A stretch of DNA of 64,000 bases from Roseospira navarrensis (GCF_009601025.1 NZ_WIVE01000001.1:1-64000), one strand, 5' to 3'. Numbered from the stretch's first letter, positions 9,428-18,424 are shown. Notes: generated from the sequence alone by a model not told the origin. Translations and numbers: made by a program.

Positions 9428-10473
9428 GCCTCAGCCTCCGCCGGATCGGCCCGGTGCGTGATGCCGACCATCTTTTCCAGCGTGGCCCTGGCCGCGCCGC
9501 TGTCGAGCGCCTCGGCGGCCAGGGCCGCCCCGCCCTTCAGGTCCGCCGCCTTGCCCGCCACCACCAGCGCGGCGGCGGCGTTCATCACCACGATGTCGCG
9601 GTAGGGACCGGGCGCGCCGTCGAGCATGGCGCGGATGGCGGCCGCGTTCTCCTCCGGCGTGCCGCCCTTCAGGTCGTCCGGCGTGGCGCGGGACAGCCCG
9701 GCGTCCTCCGGCTGGATGGTGAAGGTCTCGACCTTGCTGCCGTCCCACGCGGCCACATAGGTCACGTCGGTGGTGGTCACCTCATCCAGGCCGTCGGCCC
9801 CGTGGACGACCCAGGCGCGCTCGGCGCCCAGACGGCCCAGCACCTCCGCCAGCGGTTCCACCCAGGCGTGGGAGAACACTCCCATCAGTTCGCGCTTCGC
9901 CCCGGCCGGATTGGACAGCGGCCCCAGCACGTTGAAGATGGTGCGCACGCCCATCTCGCCGCGCACGGGGGCGACGTGCTTCATGGCGCCGTGATGGCGC
10001 TGGGCGAACATGAAGCCGATGTTGGCCTCGCGGATGGCGGCCTCGATCACCGGCATGGGCGCGTCCAGGTTCACGCCGAGCGCGGCCAGCACGTCCGCCG
10101 AACCCGATTTGGACGAGGCGGCGCGGTTGCCGTGCTTGGCCACCGGCACGCCGCAGGCGGCCACCACCAGCGCGGCCCCGGTCGAGACGTTGTAGGTGCC
10201 CGAGCCGTCGCCGCCCGTGCCCACGATGTCGATGGCGTCGGCGGGAGCGTTGATACGGGTGGCCTTGGCGCGCATGGCGCGGGCGGCCCCGGTGATCTCC
10301 GCCACCGTCTCGCCGCGCACCCGCAGGCCCATCAGCAGGGCGCCCATCTGCGCGGGCGTGGCATCGCCGGCCATGAGCGTATCGAACACCGTGCGGGCCT
10401 GATCCTCGTCCAGCGGCAGGCCCTCGGCGACCCGCGCCAGCAGGGCGCGGAAGGGAAGCGGTTCGGTGGTCAT
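9424..10473 (-). CDS. trpD: Anthranilate phosphoribosyltransferase TrpD
   Basis: 349 residues. Transfers the phosphoribosyl group of PRPP to anthranilate. The glycine-rich PRPP loop ([20 protein letters not shown], near residues 79-98), [15 protein letters not shown] and the GPLSNPAGA segment are as in the family. The ATG at 10473 shares one base with the trpG stop, and the 3' end overlaps trpC by four bases, so trpG-trpD-trpC is one tightly coupled operon. Confidence 0.95.
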   Translation of the reverse strand: MTTEPLPFRALLARVAEGLPLDEDQARTVFDTLMAGDATPAQMGALLMGLRVRGETVAEITGAARAMRAKATRINAPADAIDIVGTGGDGSGTYNVSTGAALVVAACGVPVAKHGNRAASSKSGSADVLAALGVNLDAPMPVIEAAIREANIGFMFAQRHHGAMKHVAPVRGEMGVRTIFNVLGPLSNPAGAKRELMGVFSHAWVEPLAEVLGRLGAERAWVVHGADGLDEVTTTDVTYVAAWDGSKVETFTIQPEDAGLSRATPDDLKGGTPEENAAAIRAMLDGAPGPYRDIVVMNAAAALVVAGKAADLKGGAALAAEALDSGAARATLEKMVGITHRADPAEAEA

Positions 10474-11090
10474 CAGGCGGCCCTCTCGCCCATCACGTCG
10501 TCCAGCGACCGCAGGCCGGGCACCCCGGCCAGGGTCAGGAAGTTGAGCAGCAGCCGGTGACCGTGCTCCGAGGCGATGCTCTCCGGGTGGAACTGCACGC
10601 CGAACATCGGCAGCGAGCGGTGGGCGATGGCCATGATGAGCCCGTCCTCGGTCCAGGCGGTCACCTCCAGGCTGTCGGGCAGGCTGTCCCGCTCGACGAT
10701 CAGGGAGTGGTAGCGCGTGGCCGTGAAGGGCGACGGCAGGCCCTCGAACAGGCCGGTGCCGGTGTGGTGGATCCGGTCCACCTTGCCGTGCATCACATCG
10801 GGGGCGCGGACGACGCGCCCGCCCATGGCCTGCCCCAGGGACTGATGCCCCAGGCACACGCCCATCACCGGCAGGCGACCGGCGGCGGCGCGGATCAGGT
10901 CCAGGCAGATGCCCGCGCTGTCGGGATCGCATGGCCCGGGCGAGATGACGAGCGCGGCCGGATCGAGCGCCAGGGCGTCCTCCACCGAGAGCACGTCGTT
11001 GCGGCGCACCATGACCTCGGGCCCCAGCTCGCCGAGGTAGTGCCAGAGGTTGTACGTAAAGCTGTCGTAGTTGTCGATGAGCAGCAGCAT
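10473..11090 (-). CDS. trpG: Anthranilate synthase glutamine amidotransferase subunit TrpG
   Basis: 205 residues. Supplies ammonia from glutamine to TrpE for anthranilate synthesis; in some bacteria the same subunit serves aminodeoxychorismate synthase. Class I amidotransferase triad: Cys79 in GVCLGHQ, His168 and Glu170 in FHPESI. The N-terminus [14 protein letters not shown] is canonical. The partner gene trpE is not next to it or anywhere in this window. First gene of the trpGDC unit, diverging from the PAAR gene across 161 bases in which no clear attenuator peptide was seen. Confidence 0.95.
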   Translation of the reverse strand: MLLLIDNYDSFTYNLWHYLGELGPEVMVRRNDVLSVEDALALDPAALVISPGPCDPDSAGICLDLIRAAAGRLPVMGVCLGHQSLGQAMGGRVVRAPDVMHGKVDRIHHTGTGLFEGLPSPFTATRYHSLIVERDSLPDSLEVTAWTEDGLIMAIAHRSLPMFGVQFHPESIASEHGHRLLLNFLTLAGVPGLRSLDDVMGERAA

Positions 11091-11251
11091 GATCCGCGCG
11101 AGCCCCCCGTGCCGGCCGAAGAGGCGGCAGGATTGCAGGGGCCGCCGGGCCGGTCAAGGTCGGGGACGCGGATGGGACGGCCGGGGATCGTTGATGGGCG
11201 CGCGCGTCCATGCCAAGCTGAGGGTCTCGTCTCCGTCCGGGAGGACTCCCC

Positions 11252-11545
11252 ATGGGCCAGCCCGCCGCCCGTATTGGCGATATGCACACCTGTCCGATGG
11301 TGAACCCCGGGCCGGTGCCGCACGTGGGCGGCCCCATCATCAAGGGTCAACCCAACGTTCTGACCTGCAAGATGCCGCAGGCCCGCATCTCGGATCTGGC
11401 CACCTGCGTCGGTCCGCCGGACGTGATCGTGAAGGGCGCCTTCACCTGCCTGGTGGGCGGCATGCCGGCCGCCCGGATGGGGGACAATACGGTGCACGGC
11501 GGCGTCATCGTGATGGGCTGCCCGACCGTCCTGATCGGGGGCTGA
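11252..11545 (+). CDS. Orphan PAAR-domain protein
   Basis: 97 residues, essentially a single PAAR domain. It begins MGQPAARIGDMHTCPM and contains the repeated metal-binding and turn motifs (ARISDLATCVGPPD, GGMPAARMGDNTVHGG). PAAR proteins form the zinc-bound sharp tip of type VI secretion spikes and carry effectors. A GGGAGGAC ribosome site precedes the start. No Hcp, VgrG or sheath gene lies in the window, so either the apparatus is elsewhere or this is a stand-alone tip. The only effector-like candidate here is the protein at 31390-31938. Confidence 0.85.
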   Translation: MGQPAARIGDMHTCPMVNPGPVPHVGGPIIKGQPNVLTCKMPQARISDLATCVGPPDVIVKGAFTCLVGGMPAARMGDNTVHGGVIVMGCPTVLIGG

Positions 11546-11635
11546 GCGCACCCCCGGCACATTGACGGCGGACGTCGCGCGGCCCACGTATGGCGCATGC
11601 TGTCCGTTTCCCGAGACCACGAGGGAGGTCGCGCC

Positions 11636-13852
11636 ATGGATGCGCGCACGCCCACGACCACCTATGAACTCGACATCACCGGCATGACCTGCGCCGCCTG
11701 CTCGGCGCGGATCGAGAAGGTGTTGAACCGCCGCACCGGCGTGACCAATGCTTCGGTCAATCTGGCCACCGAGACCGCCCGCGTGGATGTGGCCGGTGAC
11801 AGCGTGACCCTGGACGACCTGATCGGCGCGGTGCGCAAGGCCGGCTACGACGCCGGCCCGCGCCGCGACGACTGGACCGCCGCCGACCTGGACACCTCGT
11901 GGCGCTCGGACCGGCGGGGCCTGTTCGACCTGGCGGTGGCCGTGGTGTTCACCCTGCCCCTGCTGGCCGAGATGGTCGCCATGTGGACGGGGCTGCCGTT
12001 CCACCTGTCGCCCTGGCTGGCGCTGGCGCTGGCGACCCCGGTGCAGGTCGTCTCCGGCGCGCGGTTCTACCGGGGGGCCTGGACCAGCCTGAAGGCCGGC
12101 GCGGGCAACATGGACGTGCTGGTGGCCCTGGGCACCACGGCGGCCTATGCGTTCAGCGTCTGGCGCGTGGTCACGGGCACCGCCGACCAGGGCCTGTACT
12201 TCGAGGGTGCGGCCGTGGTCATCACCCTCGTCCTGCTGGGCAAGGTGCTGGAGGCCCGCGCCAAGGGCTCGGCCGCCGCCGCCATCCGCACCCTGATGAC
12301 CCTGCGCCCCGACGTGGCCCGGATCGAGCGCGACGACGGCGCGACGGCCGAAGTGCCTCTGCGCGAGGTCATGGTGGGGACCGTGGTGCTGGTCCGGCCC
12401 GGCGAGCGGGTCCCCGTGGACGGCGAGATCGTCTCCGGCGACAGCCAGCTTGATGAAAGCCTCATCACCGGCGAAAGCCTGCCGGTCGCGCGCGGCCCGG
12501 GCGATGCCGTCATCGGCGGCGCGGTCAACGGCGACGGGCTGTTGCGCCTGCGGGCCACCAGCGCCGGCGGTCAGGGCGTGCTGACCCGCATCATCCGCAT
12601 GGTCGAGGACGCCCAGGCCAGCAAGGCCCCGGTGCAGCGGCTGGTGGACCGCGTGGCGGCCGTGTTCGTGCCCGTGATCGTGGCCATCGCGGCAACCACG
12701 TTTCTGCTGTGGTGGCTGGTGGGCGGCGCGCCCGAAACCGGCTTCGTCGCCGCCGTCTCGGTGCTGGTGATCGCCTGCCCCTGCGCCCTTGGGCTGGCCA
12801 CGCCGACCGCGATCATGGTCGGCACCGGGCTGGCGGCCAGGCGCGGGGTGCTCATCAAGGACGCCGCCGCGCTGGAAGGGGCGCACCGCATCGACACCGT
12901 GGTGTTCGACAAGACCGGCACCATCACCGAGGGCCGACCCGCGCTGGACGCCGTCGCCGTGCTCGCCCCGGATCTCGACGAGGACGCCCTGGTGACGCTG
13001 GCCGCCAGCGCCCAGCAGGGCAGCGAACACGTGCTGGGCCGCGCCATCCTGGAGGCCGCCGACACCCGAGGGCTCGACCTGAGCCCGCTGGAGTCGTTCG
13101 AGGCGTTGCCGGGGCGGGGCGTGTCCGCCACCGTGGGCGGACGGTCGTTGCTGATCGGATCCCGCCGCCTGATGGTGGAGCGCGAGCGGGCCGACGCGGC
13201 GTCCGAGGCGCGCGCCCGCGATCTGGCCAACAATCGGGAGGGCGCCGGGCGCACCGTGGTCTGGGTGGCCGAGGCGGACGGCCCCGTGCTGGGCCTGATC
13301 GCCCTGGCCGATCCGGTCAAGGACGGCGCCGCCGAGACCGTGAAGGCCCTGAAGGCCCGCGGCCTGACCCCGGTGCTGCTGACCGGCGATTCCCGGGCCG
13401 CCGCCGAGTCCGTAGCGGCGCGTGTGGGCATCGACGATGTGCGCGCCGAGGTGCTGCCCGCCGACAAGGCCGAGGTGGTCCGAAGCCTCCAGGCCGAGGG
13501 CCGCACCGTCGCCATGGTGGGCGACGGCATCAACGACGCCCCCGCCCTGGCCGCCGCCGATGTGGGCATCGCCATGGGCTCGGGGACCGACGTCGCCATG
13601 CAGACCGCCGGCCTGACCCTGATGCGGGGCGATCCGCGCCTTCTGGACACGGCCCTGGGCCTGTCCCGGGCGACCTATGACCGGATCCGGTTGAACCTGA
13701 TGTGGGCCTTCCTCTACAACGTGGCCGCCGTGCCGGCCGCCGCGCTGGGATATCTGTCCCCGGCGATCGCGGGGGCCGCCATGGCGTTTTCGAGTGTGAG
13801 CGTGGTGACCAGTTCCCTGCTGCTGCGGCTTAGCCCGGCGGCGCGGCGTTAG
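11636..13852 (+). CDS. copA: Copper-exporting P1B-type ATPase CopA
   Basis: 738 residues. Pumps Cu(I) out of the cytoplasm at the expense of ATP. One N-terminal heavy-metal domain carries C19-x2-C22 (GMTCAACSAR). Membrane helices hold the transport motif C381-P-C383; the actuator has TGES. The phosphorylated Asp425 is in DKTGTIT, the hinge is GDGINDAP at 629-636, and the last helices carry the M-x2-S-S signature of Cu(I) pumps (MAFSSVSVVTSS). The start at ATG 11636 follows GAGGGAGG. An upstream in-frame ATG (11597) lacks such a site. A SqrR/BigR-type ArsR gene follows 167 bases later. Confidence 0.93.
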   Translation: MDARTPTTTYELDITGMTCAACSARIEKVLNRRTGVTNASVNLATETARVDVAGDSVTLDDLIGAVRKAGYDAGPRRDDWTAADLDTSWRSDRRGLFDLAVAVVFTLPLLAEMVAMWTGLPFHLSPWLALALATPVQVVSGARFYRGAWTSLKAGAGNMDVLVALGTTAAYAFSVWRVVTGTADQGLYFEGAAVVITLVLLGKVLEARAKGSAAAAIRTLMTLRPDVARIERDDGATAEVPLREVMVGTVVLVRPGERVPVDGEIVSGDSQLDESLITGESLPVARGPGDAVIGGAVNGDGLLRLRATSAGGQGVLTRIIRMVEDAQASKAPVQRLVDRVAAVFVPVIVAIAATTFLLWWLVGGAPETGFVAAVSVLVIACPCALGLATPTAIMVGTGLAARRGVLIKDAAALEGAHRIDTVVFDKTGTITEGRPALDAVAVLAPDLDEDALVTLAASAQQGSEHVLGRAILEAADTRGLDLSPLESFEALPGRGVSATVGGRSLLIGSRRLMVERERADAASEARARDLANNREGAGRTVVWVAEADGPVLGLIALADPVKDGAAETVKALKARGLTPVLLTGDSRAAAESVAARVGIDDVRAEVLPADKAEVVRSLQAEGRTVAMVGDGINDAPALAAADVGIAMGSGTDVAMQTAGLTLMRGDPRLLDTALGLSRATYDRIRLNLMWAFLYNVAAVPAAALGYLSPAIAGAAMAFSSVSVVTSSLLLRLSPAARR

Positions 13853-13920
13853 CGGTCGCCCCTTGGAACACCGGGGGCCGTCGCCATATCGGGGGATGGG
13901 GGACGTATTCCGCTGCCGGA

Positions 13921-13941
13921 ATATGCTACCCTGTAGAATAT
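13921..13941. promoter_or_regulatory. Imperfect palindrome, probable ArsR operator
   Basis: ATATGCTAC, then CCT, then GTAGAATAT: nine-base arms differing at one position each. It lies 79 bases before the ATG of the ArsR gene at 14020, in a notably AT-rich patch. Its A/T-flanked core resembles the palindrome before the second ArsR gene at 36492-36513, supporting autoregulation by the same regulator type. Confidence 0.55.
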
Positions 13942-14019
13942 AACAGCGCCGAGGCGGGCTTTTCCGTCTGTCGGCTTGCGGCCCGCCCCATGTCGGGGCC
14001 GGGTGATCGTGGGGCGGTC

Positions 14020-14397
14020 ATGAACCAGAACGACCTGGAACTCCTGCAGGAGAAGGCGCGCAACGCCAGTACGCTGCTCAAGGCCATGAGCAACGAATAC
14101 CGTCTTCTGATCCTCTGTCAGCTTGTGGGGCAGGAACGGTCGGTCGGTGAGCTTGAGCGCGTCGTCGGGCTGAGTCAGTCGGCGCTGTCCCAGCATCTGG
14201 CGCGCCTGCGTCGGGATGACCTGGTCAAGACCCGGCGGGTGGCCCAGACCATCTACTACTCGCTCAAGGGGTCCGAGGTCTCGGCGGTGCTCGACACCCT
14301 GTACGGCATCTATTGCGCCCCGGCCGCCGCGCATCCCGAGGCACAGGACGGGGCCGACGGCCCGCACCCCGAACGCCGCCTCGTCACCGTGGCGTGA
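14020..14397 (+). CDS. ArsR-family regulator of the SqrR/BigR persulfide-sensing type
   Basis: 125 residues, winged helix-turn-helix. The recognition helix reads LSQSALSQHLARLR, identical in the second paralogue at 36520-36849. Two cysteines, C33 (LLILCQLV) and C99 (LYGIYC), lie 66 residues apart, the same spacing as the C41/C107 pair of Rhodobacter SqrR and that of BigR, which link through a persulfide bridge. Typical ArsR metal-box cysteines (ELCVCDL) are absent, so despite lying after copA it is probably not a copper sensor. A palindrome at 13921-13941 suggests autoregulation. The last codons and stop lie in a 20-bp sequence repeated after the downstream repeat element. Confidence 0.8.
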   Translation: MNQNDLELLQEKARNASTLLKAMSNEYRLLILCQLVGQERSVGELERVVGLSQSALSQHLARLRRDDLVKTRRVAQTIYYSLKGSEVSAVLDTLYGIYCAPAAAHPEAQDGADGPHPERRLVTVA

Positions 14398-14630
14398 CGG
14401 ACAGGGCAATGGGTTCAGGTTAACATGACGGCCTGTTCCGAGATGTCGGAGCGGGCCTCTCGGGATCCCTCGTCTCGCTTCGCTCACTCGGGATGACACA
14501 CCAAAATTATAGGATGTCATCCTGAAGCCGCGAAGCGGCTGAAGGACCTCGAGCGCAAGTCTCCGACCCCCTGCAAAGACCTGGAAGAGCGATCCCGTTA
14601 ACCGTAGCCAGTCACCGTGGCGTGACGGAC
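14383..14630. repeat. Family A dispersed repeat, copy 1, with flanking 20-bp direct repeats
   Basis: The 208-bp core (14403-14610) starts AGGGCAATGGGTTCAGG and carries inner arms around CCCTCGTCTCGCTTCGCTCA and GCCGCGAAGCGGCTGAAGGA. It is bounded by exact 20-bp direct copies at 14383-14402 and 14611-14630, the first of which includes the stop codon of the ArsR gene. This looks like a target duplication made by insertion. Further copies lie at 15681-15934 and 49298-49513. This element fills most of the 330-bp gap before pheA. Confidence 0.8.
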
Positions 14631-14727
14631 CGCCCGGGCCATTCCGCTTGACGGGCGGAACGAGCGCGGTCTAGGCAAGCGGGCGCTTCGGCGCCGTCGC
14701 CCGCCACAGGACCGAGACCCCGCGCCC

Positions 14728-15657
14728 ATGTCGCCTGATCCCGTCGCCGATCCCACCGCAGACGTTTCCTTGCCGATGCCCCCGAAGCCCGTGATCGCGT
14801 TTCAGGGGCTGCCGGGCGCGTATTCGCACGCCTCATGCCTCGCCGCCTATCCGGACATGGACCCGCTGCCCCGGGCCGCGTTCGAGGATGTGTTCGCCGC
14901 GGTCCGCGACGGCAAGGCGCTGTACGCCATGATCCCCATCGACAACTCGGTGGCCGGCCGGGTGGCGGACATTCACCACCTGCTGCCGGGCTCGGGCTTG
15001 CACATCGTCGCCGAACACTTCCTGCGCGTGAACCACCACCTTTTGGTGGTGCCGGGCACCACGCTGGAGGACCTGCGCACCGTGGAAAGCCACGTCCACG
15101 CGCTGTCCCAGTGCCGCCGGATGACCCGCGAACTGGGCCTGACCCCCGTGGTCACGGCGGATACCGCCGGCGCCGCCCGCGACGTGGCCCGGCGCGGCGA
15201 CAAGACCGTGGCCGCTATCGGCTCCGCCCTGTCGGCCGAGATCTACGGCCTGGAGTCCCTGCGCGCCAACATCGAGGACGAGGAGCACAACACCACCCGC
15301 TTCGTCGTCATGGCCCGCGAGCCGGTCAGCCCCCGCGCCGACGTGGAGTCCGTGACCTCGTTCATCTTCCGGGTGCGCAACGTGCCGGCGGCGCTCTACA
15401 AGGCGTTGGGCGGGTTCGCCACCAACGGCGTCAACATGACCAAGCTGGAGAGCTACCAGATCGGCGGCACCTTCGTGGCCGCGCAGTTCTATGCCGAGGT
15501 GGAGGGCCGGCCGGACGACCGCCCGGTGGCCTACGCCATGGAGGAGCTGCGCTTCTTCTCCCACGAGGTGGTGGTGCTGGGTGTCTATCCGGCCCACCCC
15601 TATCGGTTCGAGGCCCGCCGCCGCGCCCTGGAAGCGGAAACCCGGCTGCTGCCGTGA
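14728..15657 (+). CDS. pheA: Prephenate dehydratase PheA
   Basis: 309 residues, monofunctional, no chorismate mutase domain. Converts prephenate to phenylpyruvate in phenylalanine synthesis. The catalytic domain (about 22-200) opens with IAFQGLPGAYSHASC and ends with the substrate-binding N-T-T-R-F. A C-terminal ACT domain (about 215-290, with GVNMTKLESYQ) probably gives phenylalanine feedback control. The first 20 residues are a Pro/Asp-rich leader. It sits alone between two copies of repeat family A. Confidence 0.93.
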   Translation: MSPDPVADPTADVSLPMPPKPVIAFQGLPGAYSHASCLAAYPDMDPLPRAAFEDVFAAVRDGKALYAMIPIDNSVAGRVADIHHLLPGSGLHIVAEHFLRVNHHLLVVPGTTLEDLRTVESHVHALSQCRRMTRELGLTPVVTADTAGAARDVARRGDKTVAAIGSALSAEIYGLESLRANIEDEEHNTTRFVVMAREPVSPRADVESVTSFIFRVRNVPAALYKALGGFATNGVNMTKLESYQIGGTFVAAQFYAEVEGRPDDRPVAYAMEELRFFSHEVVVLGVYPAHPYRFEARRRALEAETRLLP

Positions 15658-15680
15658 CGCGGATCGGCCGGAAGGCGAAT

Positions 15681-15934
15681 GCGTTGACGGCCAAACGCTC
15701 GGGCAAAGAGCGCACGTTACCATGACGGCGCTTTGCGCGCCGTCAGAGCATGCCTCTCGAGATCCCTCGTCTCGCTTCGCTCGCTCGGGATGACATAATA
15801 CAATTATTGGATGTCTTCCTGAGGCCGCGAAGCGGCTGAAGGATCTCGAGCGCGGATCTCCGACCTGCTGCAAAGACCTGCAGGAGCGATCCCGTTACCC
15901 TGAACCTGTTGCCCTTGGCCAAACGCGTTGACGG
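15681..15934. repeat. Family A dispersed repeat, copy 2
   Basis: Between pheA and trpS. Same inner arms as copy 1 (CCCTCGTCTCGCTTCGCTCG and GGCCGCGAAGCGGCTGAAGG), more diverged. GCGTTGACGG occurs directly at both ends (15681-15690 and 15925-15934), followed in each case nearby by TCGGGCA, and GGCCAAACGC also appears at both ends. Ends are imperfectly inverted (GTTACC...ATGACGG against CCGTTACCCTGAACC). Confidence 0.7.
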
Positions 15935-15992
15935 TCGGGCAGGATTGGTCTACCCCCCTGCACTCCCTTCCGTCATCCCGGGCCGTTCAACG

Positions 15993-16991
15993 ATGAAGCG
16001 TATCTTCTCCGGCGTTCAGCCGACCGGCAACCTGCACCTCGGCAACTATCTGGGCGCGATCCGCAACTGGGTGCGGCTGCAGAAGGACTACGAGAGCATC
16101 TTCTGCGTCGTGGACATGCACGCGATCACCGTGTGGCAGGACCCGGCGGAGCTGACCCGCACGACCCGCGAGGTCACGGCGGCGTTCATCGCCGCCGGCA
16201 TCGACCCGGAGGGCTGCGTCATCTTCAACCAGTCGGCCGTGCCCGGGCATGCCCAACTGGCGTGGGTGTTCAACTGCGTCGCCCGCATGGGCTGGCTGAA
16301 CCGCATGACGCAGTTCAAGGAAAAGGCGGGCAAGCACAAGGAGAACGCCTCGGTCGGGCTGTTCGCCTATCCGAACCTGATGGCCGCCGACATCCTGCTG
16401 TACAAGGCCACCCACGTCCCCGTCGGCGAAGACCAGAAGCAGCACCTGGAGTTGGCCCGCGACATCGCCCAGAAGTTCAACAACGACTTCGAGCGCGCGG
16501 TGTTCCCGATCACCGAACCGCTGATCCTGGGGGAGGCGACCCGCGTGATGTCCCTGCGGGACGGGTCGAAGAAGATGAGCAAGTCGGATGCCTCGGACTT
16601 CTCGCGCATCAACCTGACCGACGATGCCGATCTTCTGGCGCAGAAGATCCGCAAGGCCAAGACCGACCCCGAGCCGCTGCCGTCCGAGGTGGAGGGCCTG
16701 GAAGGCCGCCCCGAGGCCGCCAATCTGGTCGGCATCTTCGCCGCCCTGTCCGACACCAGCCGCGAAGCGGTGCTGGCCGAGCATGGCGGCCAGCCGTTCA
16801 GCGCCTTCAAGCAGTCCCTCACCGACCTGTCGGTCGCGGTCCTGGGGCCGATGAACGCGGAGATGAACCGTCTGCTCGCCAACCCCGCCGAGATCGACGC
16901 CATCCTGGCGCGCGGCGCGCAGCGCGCCCAGGCCATTGCCGGCCCGGTGCTGGACGAGGTCTACGAGACCGTCGGCTTCCTGCGGGTGTAA
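15993..16991 (+). CDS. trpS: Tryptophanyl-tRNA synthetase TrpS
   Basis: 332 residues. Class I synthetase charging tRNA-Trp. The HIGH-type motif is PTGNLHLGN at 10-18, and KMSKS is exact at 194-198. The start ATG at 15993 gives the canonical [12 protein letters not shown]. Upstream in-frame codons back to 15909 run into the repeat and are unlikely to be translated. In many alphaproteobacteria trpS follows murJ; here it follows a repeat element instead. The C-terminus ([12 protein letters not shown]) is normal. Confidence 0.95.
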   Translation: MKRIFSGVQPTGNLHLGNYLGAIRNWVRLQKDYESIFCVVDMHAITVWQDPAELTRTTREVTAAFIAAGIDPEGCVIFNQSAVPGHAQLAWVFNCVARMGWLNRMTQFKEKAGKHKENASVGLFAYPNLMAADILLYKATHVPVGEDQKQHLELARDIAQKFNNDFERAVFPITEPLILGEATRVMSLRDGSKKMSKSDASDFSRINLTDDADLLAQKIRKAKTDPEPLPSEVEGLEGRPEAANLVGIFAALSDTSREAVLAEHGGQPFSAFKQSLTDLSVAVLGPMNAEMNRLLANPAEIDAILARGAQRAQAIAGPVLDEVYETVGFLRV

Positions 16992-17050
16992 TCCCGCCCC
17001 GACCGGGCCGGCGGAGCCGCGCGCCCCAAAGGGGCGCCGCGGCGATCAGG

Positions 17051-17080
17051 ACAAGACCGCAATACACAAGACCGCAATAC
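17051..17080. repeat. 15-bp perfect tandem duplication
   Basis: ACAAGACCGCAATAC occurs twice back to back just after trpS. It is too short to be a satellite; probably slippage in spacer DNA. Confidence 0.8.
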
Positions 17081-17400
17081 AGAGGACGTGTCGCCGGACC
17101 CGGCAGCCGGACGGGTCACCATGTCCGCCGGAGGGGACAAGGCTCATCCAGAAAAAGCGTTCATCCCGGACAATCGGGGCGATGGTGCTTCTCTGGACCT
17201 TTCGTCGGGTGCAGACCGAACGCCCGCCCCTGGCAAGGCGATCACGGTCACACATTAAGGCTTATCCCCTTGGTTCCGGTCCCCCCATGATGTGGAGGAC
17301 GCGCGACCGCCGGACCCACCACCGACCGCGCCAACCGGACGCAGGGGGATAAGCCGGCACACATGTTCGAACGAGAGCGGCCGTCTTCGGCAACAGGATG

Positions 17401-17532
17401 GACCACCAAGACACCAGGACACAAAGGGGTCGGCGTCCGGCCAAGCCGTTGCGGTGACCGGCTGCGAGTCCGTAGAGCTTGACGCGATTGTCTTGAAGCT
17501 CCGCTCTTGGTGTTCTTTGTGTCTTTGTGGTG
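17401..17532. repeat. Inverted repeat of the ACCAC(A)AAGACAC type
   Basis: The left arm (17401-17426, starting GACCACCAAGACACC) is largely the reverse complement of the right arm (17506-17532, starting CTTGGTGTTCTTTG). About 80 bases separate them, and a run of eight T follows the right arm. The arrangement could form a long hairpin with a U-tract, that is, a terminator or a small structured RNA on the plus strand, or be a remnant of an intergenic repeat. Confidence 0.55.
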
Positions 17533-17807
17533 ATTTTTTTTCGGCGCTGTAGGATCGTCCAGCGCCCTCCCGCCAAAGACGTGTGAATCAGATAGCCCAT
17601 GTATGGCGGAGGAGTCCCGGTCCACCAGACGCCGGCCGGACTCCCTCCCCAAGGAATGAGGAGGGGTGGGGAGGGGGTGTCTCGGGTGGCCGCCGCAGTC
17701 CAGAAACCACCCGACCCCGATCATCCGTGATGATCCACGAAAAAGGGCGCCCGGTTCGTCTGAACCAGGGCGCCCTGTCCCGCGTCATGCGATGGTCTCG
17801 GTCTGAT

Positions 17808-17884
17808 TGGTCGGAGTGGCAGGATTCGAACCTGCGGCCCCTGCCTCCCGAAGACAGTGCTCTACCAGGCTGAGCTACACTCCG
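17808..17884 (-). tRNA. tRNA-Pro (anticodon CGG)
   Basis: 77 nt read on the complement: acceptor CGGAGTG pairs with CACTCCG, the D arm begins GCTCAGCCTGGTAGAGC, the anticodon loop is TTCGGGA, and the T arm is GCAGG-TTCGAAT-CCTGC. CCA is encoded. The CGG anticodon reads CCG, one of the commonest Pro codons at this GC content. Confidence 0.96.
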
Positions 17885-18424
17885 GTCCGAGGTCTCGCCT
17901 GCGCGGGACCGCTTCTATAGTCCCTCACGCCGTCCCATGCAAGGCCGGATCTTCACGCGATGTCATCGCGCGTGTCGCCGGCCCGCATGGGGGCATACAG
18001 AGTGACGATGAGAGTGACGCCTCCGACAGACGGGTTCGGCGATGAACCTGTGGCGATGCGTCTTTTTGAGGCACGAGCCACCGCAACCTTAGCCGATTCC
18101 TGTACTGGCGCTCGGACTGTTCGCCACAGGTCCGGCGCGGACTCCCCACGGGGCTTGGGTCGCGGCCAATCCGCCGGGGCGCGCGTCCTCCCCAGGTGGT
18201 CAAGCCACAGGAGCCAATTGGCTGCTCCCGGTGGATCGGCTCGGTTCAGGAAGGATACACCACCGCTTCGGGCCGTCGCCCGCTGGTCACGCTTCGTTCC
18301 GCTCCGCTTCACTGCGCATGACCAGCGGTGTCTCCATTCCAAGAACCGCGTGAGAATGGTACAGGAGTCCGGGCAGCGCCGACCGATGATGACACGGCGT
18401 TTCAGGAAAGCAGGACCGGACCTC
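17885..18424. other. Intergenic region before cobO
   Basis: 540 bases between tRNA-Pro and the chosen cobO start. A reading frame continues upstream in phase with cobO to 17960, but it is rich in Ser, Arg and Thr without homology and with poor codon bias, so I treat it as noncoding. I looked for a cobalamin riboswitch (B12 box, CCACTG core) on both strands and found none convincing. Confidence 0.4.

Larger units (their letters stand above)
16992..17807. other. Long intergenic region with small repeats
   Basis: No convincing gene in 816 bases; open frames here lack codon bias and ribosome sites. It contains a perfect 15-bp tandem duplication at 17051-17080, an inverted repeat (left arm 17401-17426, right arm 17506-17532), an eight-T run at 17534-17541, and a G-rich stretch near 17640-17680 (GAGGGGTGGGGAGGGGG). 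It looks like decayed or structured spacer DNA between trpS and tRNA-Pro. Confidence 0.5.

Noticed and set aside
11091-11251. Tryptophan attenuator upstream of trpGDC
   Set aside because: No leader peptide with adjoining Trp codons and no terminator/antiterminator pair were found.
14020-14397. Copper-responsive repressor of copA
   Set aside because: Location suggests it, but the protein lacks metal-box cysteines and has the SqrR/BigR cysteine spacing; it also lies downstream of copA, not in front of it.
14398-15934. CRISPR array suggested by repeated palindromes
   Set aside because: The repeats are about 200 bp, dispersed and flanked by direct duplications; no regular short repeat-spacer pattern and no cas genes.
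17248-17724. Minus-strand open frame between trpS and tRNA-Pro
   Set aside because: No ribosome site, poor third-position bias, and it runs through repeat arms and a G-rich stretch.
17885-18424. Cobalamin riboswitch before cobO
   Set aside because: Segments such as GTCAAGCCACAGGAGCC recall a B12 box, but the CCACTG core and the proper B12 box are missing on both strands.
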